The notes: generated by a model from the sequence alone, not told the origin. A stretch of 64,000 nucleotides of DNA from Lacticaseibacillus parakribbianus (GCF_025490915.1 NZ_JANQBA010000006.1:118340-182339); one strand, 5' to 3'. Shown: positions 1 through 8,630, counted from the stretch's first letter. Made by a program: numbers and translations.

Positions 1-344
1 GCCGTCGCCGACGCCTGATTCGCTGCCGCAGCGGTTGCGTCATCCTGGCCGGTGATTGGTGCTTCCGGCTGGTCCTGGTTCGCGTCGCTCGCCGGCTGAC
101 CGGCCGTCGGCAAGGGCTGCGAGCCGCTTGCCGCCTCTTCTGGCTGCTGCGGCGTTACCGCCGCATTGAAGGCCGCGGCGTCGCCGGCGGCGTCTGCATC
201 CCTGGCGGTGGCTGCGTCGCCGGCGGCGGTTTCCAGCCCCGTCAGATCAAAACCCGTCGCCTTGGCCGCCTGGTACTCGGCCACGGTCGGCTCACGCCCG
301 TTTTGCGCCGTGAAGCGCTTGACCCATTCCTCGTTTGGTGCCAT
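1..344 (-). CDS. hypothetical acidic low-complexity protein, N-terminal part
   Basis: The reading frame starts at the ATG complementary to 342-344, preceded by GGAGGG, and runs off the left edge, so only about 114 residues are visible. The first 35 residues (MAPNEEWVKRFTAQNGREP and on) look folded: a charged segment with a W..RF...NGR.PT..E pattern. After that the protein becomes a low-complexity Ala/Gln/Pro/Asp stretch that looks like a linker. Lactobacilli have short-headed proteins of this kind followed by zinc-ribbon or membrane parts, but I cannot name the family. It is followed by a small zinc-ribbon protein on the same strand. Function unknown. Confidence 0.7.
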   Translation of the reverse strand, partial: MAPNEEWVKRFTAQNGREPTVAEYQAAKATGFDLTGLETAAGDAATARDADAAGDAAAFNAAVTPQQPEEAASGSQPLPTAGQPASDANQDQPEAPITGQDDATAAAANQASAT

Positions 345-398
345 GGTTCCCTCCTGAATGACGGAAGGCGCCGGCCTGGACCGACGCCTTCCGCTTGC

Positions 399-650
399 CT
401 ATCGTAAAACGATCCGTAACACGATCAACACCCCGACCACCACGGCGATTTTGGCCGTCAGCGACAGGTTCGTGAACCAGTTGCCGGTCGGCGCCGGCTG
501 GCGGTAGCTCGCCTTGCGCGGCGCCCTCAGCCGAGTGCCACAGCTAGGGCAAACCGTGGCGGTGGCCTTCACGTAACGCTTGCACCTCGGATTCGGACAC
601 CGCGTCTGCTGCCCATGTGGCGTGTAAGAGGTTGGTAATTTTGTTGGCAT
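399..650 (-). CDS. small zinc-ribbon protein with C-terminal membrane segment
   Basis: An 83-residue protein. Residues 18-39 contain two CxxxxC/CxxC-like knuckles (RCPNPRC and VCPSC), a zinc-ribbon pattern. Residues about 60-82 are a single hydrophobic helix (AKIAVVVGVLIVLRIVL), so the ribbon probably sits on the cytoplasmic face of the membrane. It lies between a low-complexity protein and a DUF1643 protein on the same strand. The family is common in lactobacilli and has no established role. Confidence 0.8.
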   Translation of the reverse strand: MPTKLPTSYTPHGQQTRCPNPRCKRYVKATATVCPSCGTRLRAPRKASYRQPAPTGNWFTNLSLTAKIAVVVGVLIVLRIVLR

Positions 651-671
651 GATGTTTGCTCCTTCCGCCGC

Positions 672-1244
672 TTAGCCCAGGCGGAAGTGCCACTGCGCAT
701 CGGCCTGAACAATGTGCTTGAGGTTTTGGACCTCTTCCTTCGGCCGGCGGGTCGGGTGGCCGGCGTAGCCCTGCTGGGTCAGGCCGACGGTGTACCAGGC
801 ATCCCCCACCGTGTGGGTCTTGATGTAGTCCATCAGGTCCACGTAGGCCTTGGAGTTGACGCCGTCTTGAATGTTGCCCGTCGCAACCAGGAAGTGAAAA
901 TGTCCCGCCGCTTGAATCTGCTTGGCGATGCTCTTTTGGTTAGCCAGCAGCCGCTGCGCAATCTGGCTAGAATGGGCCTTGAGGTTCTCGCTCTTGGTCT
1001 CGACAATCGGCGTCGTGTTGACGATGATCACCTGCTTGTAACGCTCGCCGAGGTTGGTGAGCAGCGTGTTCACCGTCATGTCGCTGTGCGTCGCGTCGGC
1101 CACGCTGGGGTTCATCATCAACACAAACAGCGTCAGTCGCTGCAGTGGATTTGGCGTGTCGATGACCAGGGCATAACGCTCTGTGGTCACCTGAGCTGGG
1201 ATTGTGTGAGCCGTGAAGCCTTCTGGGTAGTTGTAAACAGCCAT
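672..1244 (-). CDS. DUF1643 domain protein
   Basis: I chose the start at 1244 (MAVYNYPEG) because GGAGG lies 10 nt upstream; the open frame extends upstream to 1292 without a ribosome site. The 190-residue product has the DUF1643 hallmarks: LFVLMMNPSVADATHSD near residues 38-54 (the NPS.AD.. signature), then VIIVNTTPI and a C-terminal LTQQGYAGHPTRRP segment. DUF1643 proteins are small, cytosolic and often beside mobile or defence genes; no reaction is established. The 224 bases between it and the regulator stop at 1469 hold no convincing gene. Confidence 0.85.
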   Translation of the reverse strand: MAVYNYPEGFTAHTIPAQVTTERYALVIDTPNPLQRLTLFVLMMNPSVADATHSDMTVNTLLTNLGERYKQVIIVNTTPIVETKSENLKAHSSQIAQRLLANQKSIAKQIQAAGHFHFLVATGNIQDGVNSKAYVDLMDYIKTHTVGDAWYTVGLTQQGYAGHPTRRPKEEVQNLKHIVQADAQWHFRLG

Positions 1245-1468
1245 GAATGATGCCTCCAAAGATTTTTGTTCGGTGGCTGCCCCGCGGCGCATAAAAAGAC
1301 CGGCCGCACCGCTCCCAAGGGGGCGGTAATACGAGGATCACTCATCACGTTGCATATCTGCAGGTTTCTTGATAAGTGAAACATCTCGAAGCGATCGGCC
1401 GATCTTTTTTCGAAATATTCAGACACTGATACTGTTATTTAACAATACAAACCAGGCGCTGTCAATGC

Positions 1469-2359
1469 TTACACCGGCGCCGCGGCGAAGTCGGCGGCGG
1501 TGAGCCAGCCCTGCGCGATGGCGTATTGGGAGAAGGATGCAAAATAACCGGTCGGGTAGATGACCTTGGTCGTGTTGATCACCGCGACCAGCGCGGCCCG
1601 GTTCGCCGCCGTCTTGTCCTGCATGTAATCGTACAGCCGCGCCATCACGTGGTAATTGTAGGCGCCGATCGGATTGTCGGGCATCGTCGCAAGCACCGTC
1701 GCCATCATGGCGAGCGTCTGCTTCATGATGTCAAACTCGGCGGAAAGCGCCGCGGAATTGGCCACCGTGCCGCCGAATGCGAGCAGCCGCTGCTTCAGGT
1801 GCAGCGTGGCCTCGCCCGGCCTGCCCATCACGCTGTCGTACAGCGGCCTCATCCAGGTGACGCTGACAGCAGCCGACGTGAACTCAACGGCCGCCTCAAT
1901 CAAGACCCCTTCGGCACTGCCGTACGAAGTGAGCCCCGCCGTGTAGTCGCTGATCAGCTTCGTAATGTGGGGGCTGAGCTGCTGGGCGTTCTCGTCGTGA
2001 ATGCGAATCAGCTCATCCAGCAACGCGACCACGAACCGCGTGTAGGGCGTGTCATTGCCCGACTCGCGCTGCGCCGCAAACGACTCGCGCAACCCGCAGA
2101 CGGCGGCGCGGTCCCAGGTCTCCGGGGCAATCGCCGCCCAGGCATGATCGTGGACATCCGCGACGAAGTGCCGAATGGTGAGGTCGCCAAAGTCCACCCC
2201 CAAAGGCGTCAGCGCGTCGCCGATGATGTCGCTAGTCACCTCGATTTGGTTATTCTCCCACCGCGACACCGACGCCGGTGAGCGAACCCCCGCCACCGCG
2301 GTCAGCGGCACGTGCCGGGCCTCGCGAATTTGCTTGAAAAAATCCCCCATCGTCTTCAC
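1469..2359 (-). CDS. Rgg/MutR-like regulator, second gene of module A
   Basis: A 296-residue protein with an N-terminal XRE-type helix-turn-helix (residues about 5-62: FFKQIREARHVPLTAVAG, then SVSRWENNQIEV). A long helical C-terminal region of about 230 residues follows, as in Rgg/GadR/MutR/ComR regulators that bind short imported peptides. Its start overlaps the stop of the upstream regulator by 4 bp (ATGA), so the two are translationally coupled. The closest visible relative is 3872-4756 (294 residues), collinear along the whole length: SRWENNQIEVTSDIIGDALT against SRWENGLIDITSEVIGHALT. Rgg proteins usually occur singly, so a coupled pair suggests a heteromeric or opposed activator/repressor arrangement. 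That is inference. Confidence 0.85.
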   Translation of the reverse strand: MKTMGDFFKQIREARHVPLTAVAGVRSPASVSRWENNQIEVTSDIIGDALTPLGVDFGDLTIRHFVADVHDHAWAAIAPETWDRAAVCGLRESFAAQRESGNDTPYTRFVVALLDELIRIHDENAQQLSPHITKLISDYTAGLTSYGSAEGVLIEAAVEFTSAAVSVTWMRPLYDSVMGRPGEATLHLKQRLLAFGGTVANSAALSAEFDIMKQTLAMMATVLATMPDNPIGAYNYHVMARLYDYMQDKTAANRAALVAVINTTKVIYPTGYFASFSQYAIAQGWLTAADFAAAPV

Positions 2360-3234
2360 AGGAACACCCCCTTCACCTCGCCATTGGCGGCGGCCAGCAG
2401 GCGCCGCAGGTAACCTTCGACCTGAGGCAATTCCACCGTTGTCGTCGCCGCAAACACCTCATTCAAAGTTTCCTCGCTCACTGCAGAACCCACTCGGCCG
2501 GCAATCATTCGGCGAACGGCGTTAAAAACCAGCGCATCCTGAAAATTGTAGATTTTGGCCTGAGCCGTCTCAGAATCGGAGTAGAAGTCTGCGAGCTGCT
2601 CATCCAACCGCCGCGTGAGGAGGATAATGCCACACTGCAGCATGGCGTCATTCGCATAGTGCTGATAACCCGTTGCCATTTGACCCATCTGCCGCTTCAG
2701 GAGTAGATAGCACCGTGCCACCCGAGTATCGCTGAGAAAGCCGACCGTCAACCGCAACAGCAGGTAATCATAAATCAGCCAGTCGGCGTTATCGGCCAGT
2801 ACTTCCTCAATTGCGGCTTGCGTCGCCTCCGGCAGCAAAGACATCTGTTGTGCCTCGCTCACAGATTTGATGTGTTCAAACACGAGCCGATTCAGTTCGG
2901 CAATTTTGCCCTTTGCCGTTGCCGTCTCACCCAGATAGGCGTCGGCAATTGCGGTAATAGCGCTGGAATCCGCCGCATAGCGATGCGCCATCAGGTTCTC
3001 CGCCGCCGTCGTGAATGGCGCATTGAACCGGGGAAAGTCACCAGCCAAATCAGCGTATTGCAGTCCCATGCGCCGCATCGCATCGGTAATCAGCTGAACC
3101 GAGACCTTGTTGCCGCGGTTCAGAAAACGCGACAGGGTTGTGTCGCGGCCAGGCGCCAATGCGCGAATGCTGATGTGGCGCTGTTTGCGGTAAATGTTGA
3201 TGTATTCGCCTAAAGCAGTTTGAAAATCGCCCAT
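2356..3234 (-). CDS. Rgg/MutR-like regulator, first gene of module A
   Basis: A 292-residue protein starting at 3234 behind TTAAGGAGAG. Residues about 5-65 form an XRE-like DNA-binding domain (YINIYRKQRHISIRALAPGR, TTLSRFLNRG). The rest is helical and fits the peptide-binding repeat domain of the Rgg/ComR/MutR group. It is a different subtype from its partner gene (TLSRFLNRGNKVS instead of SVSRWENNQIEV) but clearly paralogous to 4753-5631. It is transcribed away from the 16-codon peptide gene at 3680, the divergent arrangement typical of Rgg-SHP and ComRS pairs. About 185 bp separate its start from the peptide promoter, room for operators such as the GACTC-gtttt-GAGTC inverted repeat at 3336-3350. 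Confidence 0.85.
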   Translation of the reverse strand: MGDFQTALGEYINIYRKQRHISIRALAPGRDTTLSRFLNRGNKVSVQLITDAMRRMGLQYADLAGDFPRFNAPFTTAAENLMAHRYAADSSAITAIADAYLGETATAKGKIAELNRLVFEHIKSVSEAQQMSLLPEATQAAIEEVLADNADWLIYDYLLLRLTVGFLSDTRVARCYLLLKRQMGQMATGYQHYANDAMLQCGIILLTRRLDEQLADFYSDSETAQAKIYNFQDALVFNAVRRMIAGRVGSAVSEETLNEVFAATTTVELPQVEGYLRRLLAAANGEVKGVFL

Positions 3235-3418
3235 GCCTTGCTCTCCTTAACAAACGTCATGTTTTTGTAACGTCTTTGTAACATGTTTTCCACGCGAATG
3301 AACTTTTGGCACTATCCTCTTTTTTGGGGGAGGTAGACTCGTTTTGAGTCGACCAAGACTCTGAATAGGTAGCACACTATTGCAATAGGAAAACGCTTTA
3401 TATCAATTCTACGCACAG

Positions 3419-3447
3419 TTGATTCGATGAGTTTTAGAACATATAAT
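3419..3447 (+). promoter_or_regulatory. promoter of peptide gene A
   Basis: TTGATT (3419-3424), 17-nt spacer and a perfect TATAAT (3442-3447). Transcription should begin near 3454, giving a leader of about 226 nt. The -35 box is weak, which fits an activator-dependent promoter. Module B carries its promoter at the matching distance from its peptide ORF. Confidence 0.7.
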
Positions 3448-3453
3448 AGCACT

Positions 3454-3679
3454 CGTAGGTTGAGTTAACCAATCGACGTTTTTCCGGCCAGCCCCTCTGC
3501 CTCACGAACATGGGGACCGGCCCCTCCAGTGGTTACTTGTGACAATCGCTGGCGACCTGCACGAGACGGCCTCGTGATCCGTCAAGTACATCCAGGCATC
3601 CGTTCCACAGACGCGATGCTGGTCCCCATCCAAGGCACCGAAAGCCAAGGATGGACTCGATCACAAGGAGTAGATAGCC
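3454..3679 (+). ncRNA. conserved structured 5' leader of peptide gene A
   Basis: The leader aligns along most of its length with 5812-6033. Hairpins present in both: CCAGTGGTT (3526-3534) with AATCGCTGG (3544-3552); GACGG (3565-3569) with CCGTC (3579-3583); CCATCC (3626-3631) with GGATGG (3649-3654), capped by CGAAAG. In copy B the first becomes a perfect Watson-Crick helix (two G.U pairs become C-G and G-C) and the third changes T-A to C-G, so pairing is kept while bases change. Single-stranded blocks such as TCAAGTACA and CCAGGCATCCG are nearly invariant. The 9-mer ATGGGGACC (3510-3518) can also pair with GGTCCCCAT (3621-3629), which would exclude the last hairpin, so two alternative folds are possible. 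The leader could be a riboswitch-like control element or a functional RNA. Confidence 0.7.
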
Positions 3680-3730
3680 ATGCTTGACTATCTTGTAAGC
3701 CTTCTGGGCCTTACCAGCCAGGGCTGGTAA
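3680..3730 (+). CDS. 16-residue candidate signalling peptide A
   Basis: ATG at 3680 with AAGGAG 9 nt upstream encodes MLDYLVSLLGLTSQGW and stops at TAA. An in-frame TAG at 3671-3673 rules out any longer protein. The paralogue at 6034 differs at only four residues (V/I, S/N, L/I, S/G) and keeps MLDYL, LLG and the terminal QGW. Size, hydrophobic N-terminus and Trp-bearing C-terminus recall ComS of S. mutans, whose active part is a C-terminal heptapeptide. The equivalent here would be GLTSQGW, or the peptide may act uncleaved like the leaderless SIP peptide. Divergent Rgg-like regulators support a pheromone role. A small membrane-active or toxic peptide is the main alternative. Confidence 0.75.
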   Translation: MLDYLVSLLGLTSQGW

Positions 3731-3784
3731 GCCGTGCCCCGACGGCGCCGCATCATCCGTTAACCGTCACTCATGAATTTTGTT

Positions 3785-3826
3785 GGCACCCGCACGTCCC
3801 CCTTCGGTGACGTGCGGGTGCCTTTT
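3785..3826 (+). terminator. rho-independent terminator of peptide transcript A
   Basis: GGCACCCGCACGTC pairs with GACGTGCGGGTGCC (14 bp) around a short loop and is followed by TTTT. It closes the peptide transcript 55 nt after the ORF. Module B has a terminator in the same place, so the whole transcript is about 370 nt in both copies. Confidence 0.9.
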
Positions 3827-3871
3827 GCTGTCTGAGACGCTCGTCCAACCCGCGGGGTCCCTGACGCGAAG

Positions 3872-4756
3872 TCACGCGCCTTCGAGGTCTGCCGCGGTCA
3901 CCCAGTCCTGCGCGATTGCGTAGGCGGCGAAGGATTCGAAGTACCCCGTTGGATAAATAAGCTGAGTGGTCTTGATCACCGCAGCGACTGCCTGGCGATT
4001 CGCCGCACTTTTGTCCTGGAGATAATCATCCAGCCGCAACAGAATGTTGTAATTGTAGGCGGCAATCGGGTCGTCTGGCATCGTCCCCAACACATCGGCC
4101 ATCATCCCAAGAACCTGCTTCAAGATAGGGCGATCGTCAGCAAGTACCGCCGCGTTGCCCACCACGCCGCCAAAGGCGAGGAGGCGTCGCTTCATGCGCA
4201 GCGATGCCGCGTTTGGCCGTGTCATCACGCCATCATACAGCGGCTGCATCCACAGACAACCGGCCGCGGCCGGCGCGTATTCAATTGCAGCTTCGATCAG
4301 CACCCCTTCTGCACTGCCATACGCCGTGACCCCTTGAGTATAAGCCGTCACAAGCGCCACAATGTCGGGACTCAACTGCTGGCTTTGCGCATCGTGAACG
4401 CGAAGCAACTCATTCAGCATGGCAATCACGAACCGAGTGTACGGCGTGTCATTATCCAAGTCGCGTTGCGCCTGAAAATTATCCCGCAACGCGGCAACGG
4501 TTGTGCGATCCCACCGCTCCGCCGCAACCGCGGCCCAGGAACAATCGTCAACATCGGCTACCAGGTGGCGAATGGTGAGGTCCTCAAAATCCATTCCCAG
4601 CGGCGTCAGCGCGTGGCCGATGACCTCGCTGGTGATGTCAATCAGCCCGTTCTCCCACCGCGACACCGTGGCCGGCGAACGGTCCCCAGACACTGACGTC
4701 AGCGCTACGTGACGCGCCACCCGCGTCGCCTTGAAAAAATCGCTCAACGCAGTCAT
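3872..4756 (-). CDS. Rgg/MutR-like regulator, second gene of module B
   Basis: A 294-residue paralogue of 1469-2359 with the same layout: XRE helix-turn-helix in residues about 5-62 (SVSGDRSPATVSRWENGLID) and a helical C-terminal domain including a shared LIYPTGYF segment near residue 265. It starts within the stop of the upstream regulator (4-bp ATGA overlap), exactly as in module A. The downstream end lies 46 bp from the terminator of peptide transcript A, so the modules are packed head to tail. Probable cytosolic peptide-responsive regulator; which DNA and which peptide it recognises is unknown. Confidence 0.85.
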   Translation of the reverse strand: MTALSDFFKATRVARHVALTSVSGDRSPATVSRWENGLIDITSEVIGHALTPLGMDFEDLTIRHLVADVDDCSWAAVAAERWDRTTVAALRDNFQAQRDLDNDTPYTRFVIAMLNELLRVHDAQSQQLSPDIVALVTAYTQGVTAYGSAEGVLIEAAIEYAPAAAGCLWMQPLYDGVMTRPNAASLRMKRRLLAFGGVVGNAAVLADDRPILKQVLGMMADVLGTMPDDPIAAYNYNILLRLDDYLQDKSAANRQAVAAVIKTTQLIYPTGYFESFAAYAIAQDWVTAADLEGA

Positions 4757-5631
4757 ACGAACACCCCCTCTGCCTCGCCGCTGGCAACGGCCAGCAGGCG
4801 GCGTAAGTAGCCTTCGATCTGCGTCAGATGCAGCGTTGCCGTGACCTCGAACACCGCTTCAAGCTCACCGGGGCCGGTCTTTAGCCGCACAGAGTTTCGA
4901 AAAAGCCGCCGGATCGCGTTGATCACCAGTGCATCCTGAAAGCTGTACCCGCTGACCTGAATTTGAGCCAAATCAGTTGGGTAGGTCGGCACCAACATGG
5001 GCGTCCGTCGTGCAAGACACACAATGCCAAACTGCAGCATCGCATCATTGGCGTAGTGCTGATAACCTGGCCGCATCGTCGCCATCCGCTCCCGCAGCAT
5101 TTGGTAGCAACGGCCCAGCCGGGCATCATCTAGGTACACCATCCCCAAGCGGAGAAGGAGATAATCGTAAACCAGCCAATCGGCGTTACTCATCAGAACT
5201 TGCTCAATCGTCGCCTGGATTCCATCGGGCAGTAGCGCCGGCCGACGCGAGACGCTCACCTGCAGCACATGCTGCATCACCTGCCGATTGAGCACCGCAA
5301 TCGGGCCATCGGCCGCCGCCGTGTCCTGCAGGTAACCCGTCGCGATCTCCCTGATCAATCGTTCGTCCGCCGCGTAACGGTTCGCAATCAAGGTGTTCAC
5401 GGCCGACGTGAACGCCGCGTCGAACCGGGGAAAATTGCTGGTCAAATCCGCGTATGTCAGCCCCATCCGCCGCATCGTGTCCGTGATCATCTGCAGGGAG
5501 ATGTTGTTGCCGTGATTGAAGAAGCGCGATAGGGTCGTGCCTCTTCCCTGCGCCAGCGTGCCAAGCGGAATGCGACGTGCCTTGCGATAATCGTTCAGGT
5601 ATTTCCCGAATGCAACTTGGAACGTTTCCAT
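4753..5631 (-). CDS. Rgg/MutR-like regulator, first gene of module B
   Basis: I place the start at 5631 (METFQVAFGKYL): GAGGAG lies 7-8 nt upstream and this gives 292 residues, the same length as its paralogue at 2356-3234; the open frame continues to 5667 without a better site. The HTH domain (KYLNDYRKARRIPLGTLAQG, TTLSRFFNHGNN) and helical C-terminus match the Rgg/ComR group. It diverges from peptide gene B at 6034. Divergence from the module A copy is substantial in the C-terminal two thirds, as expected if each pair is tuned to its own peptide. Confidence 0.85.
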   Translation of the reverse strand: METFQVAFGKYLNDYRKARRIPLGTLAQGRGTTLSRFFNHGNNISLQMITDTMRRMGLTYADLTSNFPRFDAAFTSAVNTLIANRYAADERLIREIATGYLQDTAAADGPIAVLNRQVMQHVLQVSVSRRPALLPDGIQATIEQVLMSNADWLVYDYLLLRLGMVYLDDARLGRCYQMLRERMATMRPGYQHYANDAMLQFGIVCLARRTPMLVPTYPTDLAQIQVSGYSFQDALVINAIRRLFRNSVRLKTGPGELEAVFEVTATLHLTQIEGYLRRLLAVASGEAEGVFV

Positions 5632-5777
5632 CTGCTTACTCCTCGCATTTATGGTCAGCTTTACCAAATCTTAATTTTCTCGTCAGCAAGCATTTCGGGC
5701 CTTCAACGACGCGTCAGAGAATAATACGTTGCTTTTTTAGAGGATGAAGGCACCGATTCTTCGCCTGATCCACGCAT

Positions 5778-5805
5778 TTGCTATTCCACCTCGTGCGGAT
5801 ATAAT
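5778..5805 (+). promoter_or_regulatory. promoter of peptide gene B
   Basis: TTGCTA (5778-5783), 16-nt spacer, TATAAT (5800-5805). The -35 surroundings share an ACGCA..TTG pattern with module A. Predicted start near 5812. Confidence 0.6.
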
Positions 5806-5811
5806 TATAAG

Positions 5812-6033
5812 TGTAGATTGGCCAATCGATTATCACACTCCGCCGGCCCTGATGCGACACGCGCATCCGGACCGGCCAATCCAGCGGTTCCCTGCGACAA
5901 CCGCTGGCGACCTGCACAAGACGGCGTCGTGACCCGTCAAGTACACCAGGCATCCGGCTCGCAACCGCGGTGCTGGCCAGCCACCCCAGGCAGCGAAAGC
6001 CAAGGGTGGACGCAACTTCAAGGGGGGATAGCC
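5812..6033 (+). ncRNA. conserved structured 5' leader of peptide gene B
   Basis: Counterpart of 3454-3679. Stems: CCAGCGGTT (5881-5889) with AACCGCTGG (5899-5907), perfect 9 bp; GACGG (5920-5924) with CCGTC (5934-5938); CCACCC (5981-5986) with GGGTGG (6004-6009). Upstream, GATGCG pairs with CGCATC inside a CCGG...CCGG closing helix, where copy A has CCCC/GGGG instead. The unpaired blocks are conserved more strongly than the helices, the pattern expected of a selected RNA fold rather than of recent duplication alone. The last hairpin sits about 10 nt before the ribosome site and could affect translation of the peptide. Confidence 0.7.
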
Positions 6034-6084
6034 ATGCTTGACTATCTCATCAACCTGCTAGGCATCACCGGCCAGGGCTGGTAG
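6034..6084 (+). CDS. 16-residue candidate signalling peptide B
   Basis: ATG at 6034 behind AAGGGGGG encodes MLDYLINLLGITGQGW. The frame is open further upstream (to 5818), but the exact match in length and position to peptide A, where an in-frame stop precedes the ATG, argues for the 16-codon ORF. Candidate mature form GITGQGW against GLTSQGW in copy A. The conservative yet real differences suggest two related but distinguishable signals, each beside its own regulator pair. Confidence 0.72.
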   Translation: MLDYLINLLGITGQGW

Positions 6085-6143
6085 GCGTCACGCCGGCGGC
6101 GCCGCCACCCCCTATCGTCGAACGTCACTGAAGCTATTTTTGG

Positions 6144-6188
6144 CACCGTCACCCCGCCTCCCCAGGCCTGAGGTGACGGCGTTTTTTT
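6144..6188 (+). terminator. rho-independent terminator of peptide transcript B
   Basis: CCGTCACC (6146-6153) pairs with GGTGACGG (6172-6179), followed by seven T. It ends the peptide transcript about 100 nt after the stop. The next hairpin, 60 bp on, faces the other way and belongs to guaB. Confidence 0.88.
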
Positions 6189-6249
6189 ATTAGTCATCGC
6201 TATCATCAGTTAATCCTATCCCATCCCCATTGTCAATCGCTCGCCACGC

Positions 6250-6282
6250 AAAAAAAGACGCCTCGCACCGCTGCGAGACGCC
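6250..6282 (-). terminator. rho-independent terminator of guaB
   Basis: On the minus strand GCGTCTCGCA pairs with TGCGAGGCGT (one G.U) around GCGG and is followed by seven T. It lies about 20 nt beyond the guaB stop. Confidence 0.9.
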
Positions 6283-6301
6283 TTCATGACTTGTTGTCTG
6301 G

Positions 6302-7804
<1,503 letters not shown>

Positions 7805-7822
7805 TCAATTTTGTTGTCGTTT

Positions 7823-7851
7823 ACAATAGCATGTTCGCGGCCAGAGGTCAA
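7823..7851 (-). promoter_or_regulatory. guaB promoter
   Basis: Minus-strand TTGACC, 17-nt spacer, TATTGT, giving a leader of about 25-30 nt. The roughly 270 bp between this site and 8122 hold nothing recognisable. Confidence 0.75.
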
Positions 7852-8121
7852 CGCGCTTTCGCCAAAAAGCCGGCGAGGCCCGGTGCGACGGCGTTTTTAA
7901 ATGAGAAAACGCTCATGTGTAGCCAAAATTCCCGAACCATCGCGGCAAAAGCGGCGAGCTCAAAAATTATTGTTCGTGAAAATGCGAAATGGTGTCTGGA
8001 ATTCCGTGGTTCAGTTCGGATTCTACCAGTGACGCCGACGTTTCTTGCCGCAGGCCGGGCCGGCCGTCGTGCCACCCCACCAGCAGGCGACCCGAACCGC
8101 ACCAAACGGTGAGCTTTAAAG

Positions 8122-8150
8122 TTGACGGCCGAAATGGCAGGGCTTACACT
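8122..8150 (+). promoter_or_regulatory. promoter of large structured RNA, copy 1
   Basis: TTGACG (8122-8127), 17-nt spacer, TACACT (8145-8150). It faces a 470-nt interval with no credible gene. The homologous RNA at the other end of the window has TTGACG with a 17-nt spacer at exactly the same distance (9 nt from the end of the -10 box) from the shared ATGATTGT block. Confidence 0.75.
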
Positions 8151-8156
8151 AGCCTC

Positions 8157-8626
8157 AGATGATTGTCAACGGACAGGGAAAGCGCCGCGGCCGCAGCGCT
8201 TGCAACTCTACTGTCTATGGGGAACGGTCCGGGACATAAGCATTCCCAGTACCCCACCCATGCCATGCCGAACCAGGCAACAACGTCGACGTTTTCGTGC
8301 AACGGTCCCCTCCGATTGGGACCGACCACCAGGGTGTGGACCACCATCTTCCTGCCGCACAGTCTGGCGCCTACTCGCTTGCGAGGTAGCTGCGGTGCCG
8401 AACTGACAGGGGGCTTGTCCCAACGTGCCGCGCAGCAATGCGATGACCGTGGGACGACAGCACAAGAACGCAACCAACCAGCAAGAAGCCCGAGGCCACC
8501 GCAGCGCTCTGCCCTGCGGTGGCTTCGGCGCGTCCGGCCACAATCGCGGTCAGGGCCGGAGCCCAGCAACGTGAACACCGACCCCACTGAGACACCAAAG
8601 GCCCGGCACAATGCCGGGCCTTTGCC
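8157..8626 (+). ncRNA. large structured RNA, copy 1 (about 470 nt)
   Basis: A promoter-to-terminator interval without ribosome sites or credible codons. Strong helices: AAGCGC/GCGCTT, CGGTCCC/GGGACCG (about 8304-8327), CTACTCGC/GCGAGGTAG, GTCCCA/TGGGAC, CCACCGCAG/CTGCGGTGG (about 8496-8522). Four blocks recur in the same order in 62997-63391 (minus): ATGATTGT near the 5' end; CCCCACCCATGCCATGCCG (8252-8270, one mismatch); TCGACGTTTTCGTGCAAC (8286-8303) against TCGAGAGTTTTAGTGCAAC; and GGCCACCGC...GCGGTGGCTTCGGCGCG (8494-8532, arms identical). The terminator stem is GGCCCGGCA/TGCCGGGCC (8597-8623) with three T. RNase P (GAGGAAAGTCC) and tmRNA signatures are absent. Family unknown to me. Confidence 0.72.
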
Positions 8627-8630
8627 ATGC

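Noticed and set aside
5818..6084. An 88-codon frame ending in the peptide B sequence
   Set aside because: The equivalent upstream extension in module A is closed by a stop three codons before the ATG, and the extension overlaps the structured leader.
8252..8280. A 5S-rRNA-like CATGCCGAAC string
   Set aside because: The rest of 5S (flanking helices, about 117-nt layout, adjacent rRNA genes) is absent. The string belongs to a block shared with the second large RNA.
8157..8626. RNase P RNA, tmRNA or SRP RNA as the identity of the large RNA
   Set aside because: No GAGGAAAGTCC and ACAGAA pair, no tag ORF or tRNA-like 3' end, and no GGAAGG SRP loop. Presence of two divergent copies also argues against these single-copy RNAs.
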